A stretch of DNA of 64,000 nucleotides from Pirellulaceae bacterium (GTDB lineage: Bacteria > Planctomycetota > Planctomycetia > Pirellulales > Pirellulaceae): positions 778,446-842,445 of the forward strand of contig BPJV01000001.1 of NCBI GenBank assembly GCA_026004795.1. The letters run 5' to 3'. The notes under the pieces were generated by a model. The model made no database searches. It was given only the letters and a program-made list of their open reading frames with translations, and had not been told where the DNA came from. Below are positions 18,251-25,916 of the stretch, one piece after another (position 1 is the stretch's first letter; each line of letters begins with the position of its first letter). Made by a program: the position numbers and the translations under genes.

Positions 18251-18817
18251 ATGAATAGTACTTCCGAAAGCCTGCTCCTGCGGCTGCGTTTGGCCGCCGA
18301 TAGCGAAGCCTGGGAGTACTTCGTGTCGCTCTACACCCCCCTGCTCTTCTATTGGGCCCGCCGCACTGGATTGGCCCGCGAGGATGCCAGCGACCTGGTG
18401 CAGGATGTCTTGATTCAGTTGCTCAAGTCGCTGCCCGAATTCGACTACGATGCCCGCCGCAGTTTCCGAGGTTGGCTGCGGACGATCACCCTGAACTGCT
18501 GGCGGCAACGGGTCCGCAAAAAGCGGCCGCCGACCGCGCCGCTGGATGCTTCGCTGTTAGAAGAGTTGCCCGAACCGCAGTCGAGCGTCGAGTTCTGGGA
18601 GTCCGATTATCGGCCGGCGTTGATGCGTCGAGCCATCGAGTTGTGCCGCGAGCGGTTCCAGCCGAATACCTGGGCCGCCCTGCAAGAGTACCTGCAGCAG
18701 GATCGCCCGGCCGACGAAATCGCTCGTCGCCACGGCATCAGCGTGTGGACCCTGTACTCAGCCAAGTCCCGACTGGTGCGCATGCTCCGCGACGAACTGG
18801 ATGACATGCTCGACTGA
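18251..18817 (+). CDS. ECF-type RNA polymerase sigma factor
   Basis: 188 aa. Region 2 is residues ~20-85 ('FVSLYTPLLFYWARRTGL', 'DLVQDVLIQLLKSLPEF', 'RSFRGWLRTITLN'), matching the sigma70 r2 core- and -10-binding segment. Region 4 is residues ~135-185, with helix-turn-helix 'DEIARRHGISVWTLYSAKS' that reads the -35 element. The start is the ATG at 18251; an upstream in-frame start at 18215 adds 12 residues without conservation. The next gene encodes a Ser/Thr kinase with a Cys/His motif in its N-terminal region. This pairing is very common in planctomycetes and suggests that the kinase protein controls the sigma factor, either as anti-sigma factor or by phosphorylation. Confidence 0.93.
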   Translation: MNSTSESLLLRLRLAADSEAWEYFVSLYTPLLFYWARRTGLAREDASDLVQDVLIQLLKSLPEFDYDARRSFRGWLRTITLNCWRQRVRKKRPPTAPLDASLLEELPEPQSSVEFWESDYRPALMRRAIELCRERFQPNTWAALQEYLQQDRPADEIARRHGISVWTLYSAKSRLVRMLRDELDDMLD

Positions 18818-19102
18818 GAGCCTCGGTTGCGGGGGCAAACGCTGTCCGCCAGGCTGCCAGCGGGTCAAAAAAACGGAGAATTCTGTGGCAGTCTGTTCCA
18901 AAGAGCACCGCTGCCCGCATACAGGTTGATAGAGGCCGTTGATAAAGGTCGGCATCGCGGGTGCCCGATCCGGGCCGCCGCGGCTTGTCCGAGCCCCGCA
19001 GTGGTGCCTCAGGGCGTGCCCGTGCCTGGGCAACGTGCCCTGGTCACGGTTTCCACGCCTCCCCCGAGTGCATTCGTCCCGCGAACCTAACAGGAGCCAG
19101 TC
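18818..19102. other. Spacer between the sigma factor and kinase genes
   Basis: 285 nt, no ORF or RNA recognised. AGGAG before the kinase ATG at 19103 is its ribosome binding site. Confidence 0.5.
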
Positions 19103-21826
19103 ATGATGATCGAACGCGTGCCCGAGAGCCGTAAACTGCACCATTGGCCTGACGACGAGCGTTGTCCTCCGGCGTCGTGGCTGGACGGCCTGATGATGGG
19201 CGACCTGGGGGCTGGGCTGCAGCAGCGACTGGAGGCTCACCTGTCGGCCTGCGCGGTCTGCCAACAACGGCTGCTCGACGTCGGCGGGAGCGATTCGATC
19301 GAAGCGTTGGCGCGTCAGTGCCTGAGGGCCGACGAGGAGGCGGGCTTCGATGCGGCCGATCGAGTGGCCATTGGGCAACTCATCGACCGGTTAGGACGGA
19401 TTGCCGAGGACGGCCCGGCAGCGGGGCAGCTTCCGCAGTCTGCTGCCGACCTCGCGACCCGGTTGGCCGAACTGCAGCCGTTTTTCGACCCACCGGCCAG
19501 CTCGGGCAGTCTGGGCAGGATCGACCGATTCGAGATCTTGGAAGTGCTCGGCGCGGGGGCGACCGGCGTCGTGTTTCGGGCGCGGCAAACCTCGCTGGAT
19601 CGCTTCGTGGTCCTGAAAGTGCTCCGGCCGAGTCTGGGGACTCAGGCGCGGGAGCGGTTCTTGCACGAAGCCCGAGCCGCGGCGGCCATCGAGCACGATA
19701 ACGTGGTGACCATCCTCGAAGTTGGCCAGTGGCGGGAGCTGGCGTTCTTTACCATGCCCTGGTTGCCGGGCGAAACGCTGCAGGTGCGCGTAGAGCGGCA
19801 ACGGGTCTTGGATCCGCAGGAGGTGGTGGAGGTTTCCCGACAAATCGCCGCCGGGTTGAGCGTGGCGCATCGACATGGCCTGGTCCATCGCGATGTCAAA
19901 CCGGCCAATATCTGGATCGAGGAGAGTACGGGCCGCGTGCGGCTGCTCGATTTCGGGCTGGCTCGAATCGCCGACGACGACCAACACTTTACTCAGACCG
20001 GCATGGTGGCCGGCACGCCTGGGTACATGTCGCCCCAACAGGCCGCGGGGGAGTCGATCGACCAGCGCAGCGACTTGTTCAGCCTGGGGTGCGTGATGTA
20101 CCGCATGGCAACCGGTCGGATGGCCTTCGTGGCACCAAACGTCCTGGCCACGTTGCAACTGGTGCGGACGCATCATCCGATTCCGGCCGACGAAGTGAAT
20201 CCCGAGGTGCCCGCCGGACTTTCGCTGTTGATCCAGTGCCTGTTGGCCAAGGATCCGAACCAGCGACCTCAGTCCGCCGAACAAGTGATCGCGGCCCTGG
20301 ATAGCCCTCCTCGCGACTGGCCGTTCGCCCTGCCCGGGGCGCGCCAAGTCGACCGAAACGACGGATCGCCGCGTGCCCATGCGTCCAAGTCGTCCTGGGG
20401 CAGGATCGGACGCGGGATCGGGCTCTGCCTGGTCTGCCTGGCGTTGGGCGGCGCCGGATGGTGGTTCGCCCCGCAAGTGATCCGAATCGTAACCGATCAG
20501 GGTGTGGTCGAGATCGAGACCGAGGACCCCGACATCCAGATCGAGGTTCTCCAACAGGGGCGTCGCGTGCGCGTGATCGACACGCGCACGACACAGCAAT
20601 TCGAGATCTGCTCGGGCGAGTACGTATTGCGGGGTATTGCACCGGAGAGCGAAGTGCAGTTGTCCACCGACCGATTGGTTGTCAAACGAGGGGGCAAGCA
20701 GGTCGTCCAGGCCCGGTTGCTGCCACCACCGACAATCGCCGGCACGGATACGGGTGGGCCTGTTGCCGATTCGGGAGAATCCGCGGCCGCTCGCGTCGAG
20801 CCGCTGTGGGCCGGCAAGCCGTTGCGCGAGTACCTGGGGCTGTTACGAGTCGAACGGCATAGGGAACGCGTGGCGGAAATCCTCCGGGCACTGGATGCCA
20901 TGTACGCCGATGAGTATCAGCAGGAGGTTTTCGCAGTCCTCAAAGGGGTGTTGAGCCAGTCGTACGTCGATCGAATTGCGATTGGCAGTGATTTGGGACC
21001 AAACCTCGCGAGTCTCATTGTCAAACTTCCGGCCGAAAGTCAAGTAGATCTGTTGTTGACCTACCTGCGCAGTCAGGACCGGGAAGGAGACCCCTGGGTT
21101 GACTTCTGGTTGATGGGAATCCGAGGCAAGAAAGAGGAGGTTCAGCAGCTTCAGCAACGTCGTGACGAGATTCTCGAAGCCCTGCTTTCGCAGGTGCAGC
21201 AAGCGAGTGGGCCGTCGCCGGTATGGACGAATGTACTGGCGAAATCCGTCTTATACGCCGAAATCTCCTTGGATGATCGCCCCGACGTGCTCGAAACGAT
21301 CGCGACCGATCTTTCCCAAGCGTCAGCCGATCGGCTGATCCTGCTCGCTCGAATCGCGCCCGATACGCCCGACCTGGCTGATCATATCACCGCCTACATC
21401 GGTCAGCCCCGCTCGTTCCCTCGTTCGCCCGAAGAAGCGGAACTCGTCCGCGCTCTGCTGGCCATGGGGCCTGATCGGTATCAGCTCAGGCACTTGCTAC
21501 CGTCGGGGAGCGTCCTTCTTGGTGCCGATTTAACGGCAAGTTGGCATGGTCAGCCATCCGCGCAGATTCTGGCCGAATGGCTGCAGGCAATGATCGATTG
21601 CATGGACTCGGCTGAGATCTCTCTCGACGAGAATAAAAAGCTGTTGAATCAGGAGCTTATCGCGAACAGAACCCAGTGGCTGAATTTCCTCCACGGGTTA
21701 AAACAGCAGCCGATTCCTGACAACGAGAAGCAGAGAATCCGGGATCTGTACGAGAGAATAATGGAAAAACTGGAGGAAAAATTGAGCGAGCCCAGCCTAG
21801 AAGGGGAACGGCAGCCAGGCAGGTAG
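19103..21826 (+). CDS. Transmembrane Ser/Thr protein kinase with N-terminal zinc-finger-like region
   Basis: 907 aa. Residues ~20-60 resemble an anti-sigma zinc finger ('LEAHLSACAVCQQRLL', H-x3-C-x2-C). The kinase domain is residues ~140-395: Gly-rich loop 'LGAGATGVVF', invariant Lys in 'VVLKVLRP', catalytic loop 'HRDVKPANIW', 'DFG' and 'GTPGYMSPQQ'. One transmembrane helix lies at ~438-456. The outer part starts with the planctomycete pattern 'TDQGVVEIETEDPDIQ', then about 330 residues of helical, unassigned sequence. It follows the ECF sigma gene and may pass a surface signal to it; that link is inferred from the neighbourhood. Confidence 0.93.
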   Translation: MMIERVPESRKLHHWPDDERCPPASWLDGLMMGDLGAGLQQRLEAHLSACAVCQQRLLDVGGSDSIEALARQCLRADEEAGFDAADRVAIGQLIDRLGRIAEDGPAAGQLPQSAADLATRLAELQPFFDPPASSGSLGRIDRFEILEVLGAGATGVVFRARQTSLDRFVVLKVLRPSLGTQARERFLHEARAAAAIEHDNVVTILEVGQWRELAFFTMPWLPGETLQVRVERQRVLDPQEVVEVSRQIAAGLSVAHRHGLVHRDVKPANIWIEESTGRVRLLDFGLARIADDDQHFTQTGMVAGTPGYMSPQQAAGESIDQRSDLFSLGCVMYRMATGRMAFVAPNVLATLQLVRTHHPIPADEVNPEVPAGLSLLIQCLLAKDPNQRPQSAEQVIAALDSPPRDWPFALPGARQVDRNDGSPRAHASKSSWGRIGRGIGLCLVCLALGGAGWWFAPQVIRIVTDQGVVEIETEDPDIQIEVLQQGRRVRVIDTRTTQQFEICSGEYVLRGIAPESEVQLSTDRLVVKRGGKQVVQARLLPPPTIAGTDTGGPVADSGESAAARVEPLWAGKPLREYLGLLRVERHRERVAEILRALDAMYADEYQQEVFAVLKGVLSQSYVDRIAIGSDLGPNLASLIVKLPAESQVDLLLTYLRSQDREGDPWVDFWLMGIRGKKEEVQQLQQRRDEILEALLSQVQQASGPSPVWTNVLAKSVLYAEISLDDRPDVLETIATDLSQASADRLILLARIAPDTPDLADHITAYIGQPRSFPRSPEEAELVRALLAMGPDRYQLRHLLPSGSVLLGADLTASWHGQPSAQILAEWLQAMIDCMDSAEISLDENKKLLNQELIANRTQWLNFLHGLKQQPIPDNEKQRIRDLYERIMEKLEEKLSEPSLEGERQPGR

Positions 21827-22079
21827 GGCGTCCGAAGTGTGCGGGCTGTCGATCGCCCGACCGGCAACGACCGCGACGGCTCGAATGCTGGCCGGTAGAG
21901 GCCGGCGGGCCGGCAATTTCTCGATTCCATCAGACAACAAAAACTGCTACAACCAGAGCGATGTTGGCGGGAACGCGGCCGGCGCACTGCGCGGCTGGCT
22001 TTCACTGTCCCGCTTGCCGGTATCATTTCGTTCTTTCGTTCGAAAGCTAGCTGGAGTGGCTGCCAGGAGAATTTCATCG
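21827..22079. other. Spacer upstream of the thioredoxin-fold gene
   Basis: About 250 nt; the downstream ORF is open through it, but I see no conserved residues and a better start at 22080. It contains a short GC-rich palindrome 'gccggtagaggccggcgggccggc'-like region (21888-21912). Confidence 0.4.
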
Positions 22080-24068
22080 ATGGATTGTCGACAGACGGAC
22101 GCGAGAGGGGTTGCAAGCAGCGATTCGATTGCGGCGGGCGGTGCCGTCCCGCGCTTAGGCCAAGGAGCGTGTGGCCGGGGCCTGGTGGCGGCCTGGTGGC
22201 TGGGAAGCCTGGTGGCCTTGGTACCTGCCGCGGCGGCGCAGGAGGATCCACGGTTAGCCAAAGCGCTGTCCTACACGCCTTTGCAATCGGATGTGCGATT
22301 CGAAAAGGTCGAGGATCAGCAGGTGGGGCAGTGTTCGCTCGAAGAGACGACTCGCGATGGCGTCAAAGGGTTCTGGGTGACCGGGCCGGCTGGCCAACCG
22401 CTGCGGTGGTTTGCCGATACCAACAAAGACAATCGCTTGGATCGGTGGTCCTACTATTATGCCGGCGTGGAGGTGTATCGCGAATTGGATACCGATTTCA
22501 ACGGCACCGCCGATCAGTTTCGGTGGTTGAATACGGAGGGCGTTCGTCACGGGATCGACCACGATGAAGATGGCCAGATCGACCGGTGGTTGATGATCTC
22601 GGCGGAAGAGGTCTCGGCGGAGGTCGTTGCCGCTGCTGCTCAGCGCGATGTTGCCCGTTTCGTTCGGCTGCTGCCTACTGAGGAAGAGGTACGTGGATTG
22701 GGGCTGTCGGCGGAGAAGGCCGAGGCATTGTTCGATCGCGTCTCCCGGGCCAAAAAAGAGTTTGCCACGTGGGCCAACAGCCAGAAGGCGGTCACTCGCC
22801 ACAGCCAGTGGACGCATTTTGGTGCGGATAAGCCGGGATTGGTTCCGGCGGGGACGGATGGTTCCGAGAAGGATATCATCGTTTACGAAAATGCGGTGGC
22901 ACTTTTCGAAGATCAAGGCAAGCCGCGGCAACTGCTGATCGGCACCTTGGTGCGGTGCGGTGAAGCATGGCGAGTGATCGATCTGCCGAAGGAGGTCTCG
23001 GAAGGGACGACGATCGAAGATGGTGGAATGTTTTTCGCCGCCGCCTACACGCCTCGCTCTGCCGACCATGCCAGCGGCGGGCTGTCGCCCGTGCTCGAGC
23101 GATTGATTACCGAGTTGCAGCAGGTCGATGAGAAGCTGCTCGGCGGCCAGGTCAGCAATCCCGCTCCTCTGCACGCTCAACGATCTGATGTGCTGGAGAA
23201 GCTGGTTGCCGCCTCCGAGCCCGGCGAGGAGCGGTCGACATGGATTCGGCAATTCGCCGATACCGTCAGCGCTGCGGCGCAAATGGGTGAATTCCCTGAG
23301 GGGACCGACCGCTTGCGCGATTTCGTAAAAAAACTGGCCGGTATCGGTGTCGAGGATGACGACATGGCCTATGTCGTTTATCGAGCGATCGAAACCGATT
23401 ACCGGATCAAGTCCTTGGAAGCGAAGGAGGACGAGATCGAGCCGTTGCAGAAAGCGTATTTGACCAGTTTGGAAGCGTTCATCAAGCGTTTTCCACAAAG
23501 TGCCGAGGCGGCCGATGCGATGATTCAACTGGCCCTCTCGGCCGAATTCGCCGGCCAACGTGATGAAGCGGCCAAGTGGTACCGTCAGGCCGCGGAGAGT
23601 TTTCCTAGCACCCTGCCCGGTCGTAAAGCGGCCGGCGCGTTGCAGCGACTTGCGCTGGAAGGCAAGCCGCTGAGGATTACCGCCAAAACCCTCGATGGAC
23701 GCACGTTCAATTCGGCCGCTTATACCGGCGGTCCGGTTATCTACCACTGCTGGGCCACCTGGTGCGATAGTTGCAAGGCGGAAATGCGCGCCCTCAAGCA
23801 GTTGCAGGAAAAGTATGCGAAACAGCGGTTGCGGATCGTGGGCATCAACTTCGACGACACGCCAGATCAGGCCCGGAAATTCGTCCAGCAACAGGGGTAC
23901 CAGTGGCTGCAGTTGCACGATGAAGGTGGGTTCGAATCCGAATTGGCCGTCTCTCACGGCATTCTCACCCTGCCCCTCAACTTCGTGGTCGATGCGCAAG
24001 GTCGCGTGGTGAAAACGGGGGTCCACTGGTCGGAGCTGGATGATTTGATTGGCAAGATGGTGCAATGA
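22080..24068 (+). CDS. Exported protein with calcium-loop-like repeats and a C-terminal TlpA/ResA thioredoxin domain
   Basis: 662 aa from the ATG at 22080 (AGGAG upstream). The N-terminus has a long basic/hydrophobic signal region ending 'VPAAAAQEDP' (residues ~30-60). Residues 113-175 carry three D-x-[DN]-x-[DN]-x3-D loops about 23 residues apart ('DTNKDNRLD', 'DTDFNGTAD', 'DHDEDGQID'), like EF-hand or dockerin loops. A middle helical part has TPR-like segments (~470-525). The C-terminal TlpA-like domain has 'WATWCDSCKAEM' with Cys562 and Cys565, then 'LPLNFVVDAQGRVV'. It probably acts outside the inner membrane in thiol-disulfide exchange; the substrate is unknown. Confidence 0.85.
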   Translation: MDCRQTDARGVASSDSIAAGGAVPRLGQGACGRGLVAAWWLGSLVALVPAAAAQEDPRLAKALSYTPLQSDVRFEKVEDQQVGQCSLEETTRDGVKGFWVTGPAGQPLRWFADTNKDNRLDRWSYYYAGVEVYRELDTDFNGTADQFRWLNTEGVRHGIDHDEDGQIDRWLMISAEEVSAEVVAAAAQRDVARFVRLLPTEEEVRGLGLSAEKAEALFDRVSRAKKEFATWANSQKAVTRHSQWTHFGADKPGLVPAGTDGSEKDIIVYENAVALFEDQGKPRQLLIGTLVRCGEAWRVIDLPKEVSEGTTIEDGGMFFAAAYTPRSADHASGGLSPVLERLITELQQVDEKLLGGQVSNPAPLHAQRSDVLEKLVAASEPGEERSTWIRQFADTVSAAAQMGEFPEGTDRLRDFVKKLAGIGVEDDDMAYVVYRAIETDYRIKSLEAKEDEIEPLQKAYLTSLEAFIKRFPQSAEAADAMIQLALSAEFAGQRDEAAKWYRQAAESFPSTLPGRKAAGALQRLALEGKPLRITAKTLDGRTFNSAAYTGGPVIYHCWATWCDSCKAEMRALKQLQEKYAKQRLRIVGINFDDTPDQARKFVQQQGYQWLQLHDEGGFESELAVSHGILTLPLNFVVDAQGRVVKTGVHWSELDDLIGKMVQ

Positions 24069-24690
24069 TCTGTTCAGCCAGCTGTTGTCTCGTCGGTGTG
24101 GCCGCTATCTCCCAACGAGGTGGCGGCATCGAGGACCGCCGACACGGCCAATGCGCCGGGCATGCCATGGCAAGCGGGCCGCGGTTGCATCGCGGTGGCG
24201 GACTGGTGAGCGGTCCGCTAGTTTCCGGGGAGGGATCTTGCCTCCGGCTGACGTTCTGAATTCGTTGTCATCGGTGGGCATTGACCTTCCCGCTGCTCTG
24301 TCCGGCTCTTCGTCGATGTGCGCCTCCTCGGGCTGATGCGCTCGTCCGCACGCTCTGGGGATTGCTGCGCCACAGCTGGCACGCCGCGCGACGAGTCCCC
24401 ATGAGAGCGCCTCGCCGTGTTTGCCAATCGCTATCCCTCCTCGCCCACACAGTCCCCAAGGCCCGTTGAATGCCGTTGCCGGAGGATTGGCATCATGCAA
24501 CCTCGTGTTTGGGGAGTTGGCTAGCCGGCGGTCAATTTTTTTCAACTGATCTGGAAGATTGATTCAAGATTCTGATAGAGTCGTGTTCTCGTCGAGTGTT
24601 TGGATGGAGCTCGTCCCGTTGAAAAACGGAACCTACTTTTCTGTTTACGACTTGTTGGCCTTGAGGCAAGGATGCGCGGAGGCAGTGGAA
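24069..24690. other. Gene-poor stretch
   Basis: About 600 nt. A weak minus-strand ORF (24545-24105) has no recognisable features and atypical composition, so I do not call it. No repeats or RNA genes recognised. Confidence 0.5.
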
Positions 24691-24969
24691 ATGGACTTAT
24701 GGATTGACCAGGCTACCGGTTGGTTGGATTTTCTCGTGCCGGCCATCGCGCTGTGGGCCGTCGTCTGTCTGCACATGCAGCCACGGGCGGAGGAGCGAAA
24801 TGTGAGCCAAGCATTTTATGTGTTCGCCCTGTTGCTGGTGGCGGCGCTCACCGTCCGCACCGTGACGACATTCCAAGCCTGCTGGTTGGTCCACACGGCT
24901 TCACTGGGATCGATGATCGTCGCCGGAGTGCTCTACCGGCCGGAACCCGATCTACTGGTCCGGGGATAG
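24691..24969 (+). CDS. Small hypothetical membrane protein
   Basis: 92 aa from the ATG at 24691 (GGAGG about 12 nt upstream); the frame is open to 24559 (136 aa) and an earlier start is possible. Three hydrophobic stretches look like membrane helices: 'WLDFLVPAIALWAVVCL', 'FYVFALLLVAALTVRTV' and 'ASLGSMIVAGVLY'. I do not recognise the family. It stands alone between the thioredoxin-fold gene and the repeat-rich border of the CRISPR-Cas locus. Confidence 0.5.
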   Translation: MDLWIDQATGWLDFLVPAIALWAVVCLHMQPRAEERNVSQAFYVFALLLVAALTVRTVTTFQACWLVHTASLGSMIVAGVLYRPEPDLLVRG

Positions 24970-25140
24970 GCAGGTGTGACGCGCCTGGGGATTGTGCAAG
25001 AGCAGTGGACAGTGGATCTGGCACCACGGTTCCGTGCGAGAGCAACGTGGCGTTGTCGGTATTCACCAACGTAAGGCAGGTTGAGAACCGGCTTCTCGGA
25101 CACGATGGTTGGTCGCTACCGCGGGCGCGGTAAGGTAAGC

Positions 25141-25246
25141 CCTCCCCGCTCGGGCCCTCCCCGCTCGTGCCCTCCCCGCTCGGGCCCTCCCCGCTCGGGC
25201 CCTCCCCGCTCGCATTACTCGCGACCCTCCCGGGGGGAGGGTGGGT
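25141..25246. repeat. Dispersed GC-rich repeat, copy 1
   Basis: Five tandem 'ccctccccgctcgggc'-type units, then 'cattactcgcgaccctc', ending in 'ggggggagggtggg'. The same block in the same orientation occurs at 42412-42475 and 48137-48209. Minus-strand translations give a Gly/Ser/Glu repeat that is an artefact. Confidence 0.85.
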
Positions 25247-25916
25247 GGTCGTGAGCCTCACGGGCGGAGGGTGGGGTGGCGGTATGGTTTGGTGGTTTTT
25301 TGGGGGGATTGTCATCCCTGGTTTCGTGAGCCTCGCGGTGGAAGGGTCGGACAGACGGGAGGCGCTCTCAGACCGTTTCTTTTTTTCCCGCCAATGGCGG
25401 GTTTTGTTGCCAGCCAACGGCAACAGACGGTAGGAGGGTGGGACAGACGCGAAACGCTCCAACCACCGCCTCCCACCACGCGCCTCAGGTCCCCAACCTC
25501 GCGTCCTCCCAGCTCCGTTTCCCGTCCTCCTGCCTCACACCTTCCCATCTGATTACCTCCCGCCTCCGTTTTCCGGCCTCCGGTCTCACGCCTCCCGCCT
25601 CTCGCCTCTCGACCATCGACCATCGACCATCGACCATCGACCATCGACCAGATTGCAAAGTATTGCGCGAAGGTGGTCGTGTTGGTCGCCATGCCACCCC
25701 TGCGAGGATGGCTTCCATGTGTGTCGGAAAATGCGCTTTCGACGTTGAATGCGAGAATCCAACTCGCTAGATTGTCGCTTGTGTATTCTGGTCGATTGCA
25801 CTTCCGTGGCAGGAATTAGTGACCGGAAGGGGTGATGCAATCGGTCGCTGAAACAATCGTCCACTGGGAGTCGACAACATCCCGGATGAAGTGAGGGAAG
25901 AAGCGGGAGACGCGGC
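25247..25916. repeat. Repeat-rich spacer upstream of cas10, with a heptamer microsatellite
   Basis: No gene. At 25480-25610 there are degenerate C/T-rich segments ('cctcccgcctctcgcctctc'), followed at 25611-25650 by tandem 'gaccatc' heptamers. The last 250 nt before cas10 must hold the cas operon promoter; I see no clear -35/-10 pair. Confidence 0.7.

Noticed and set aside
24105-24545. Minus-strand ORF of 146 codons
   Set aside because: No recognisable motif, no good ribosome binding site and composition unlike the neighbouring genes.
25141-25246. Second CRISPR-like array
   Set aside because: Units are contiguous 15-20 nt GC-rich words without unique spacers of even length; this is a dispersed tandem repeat.
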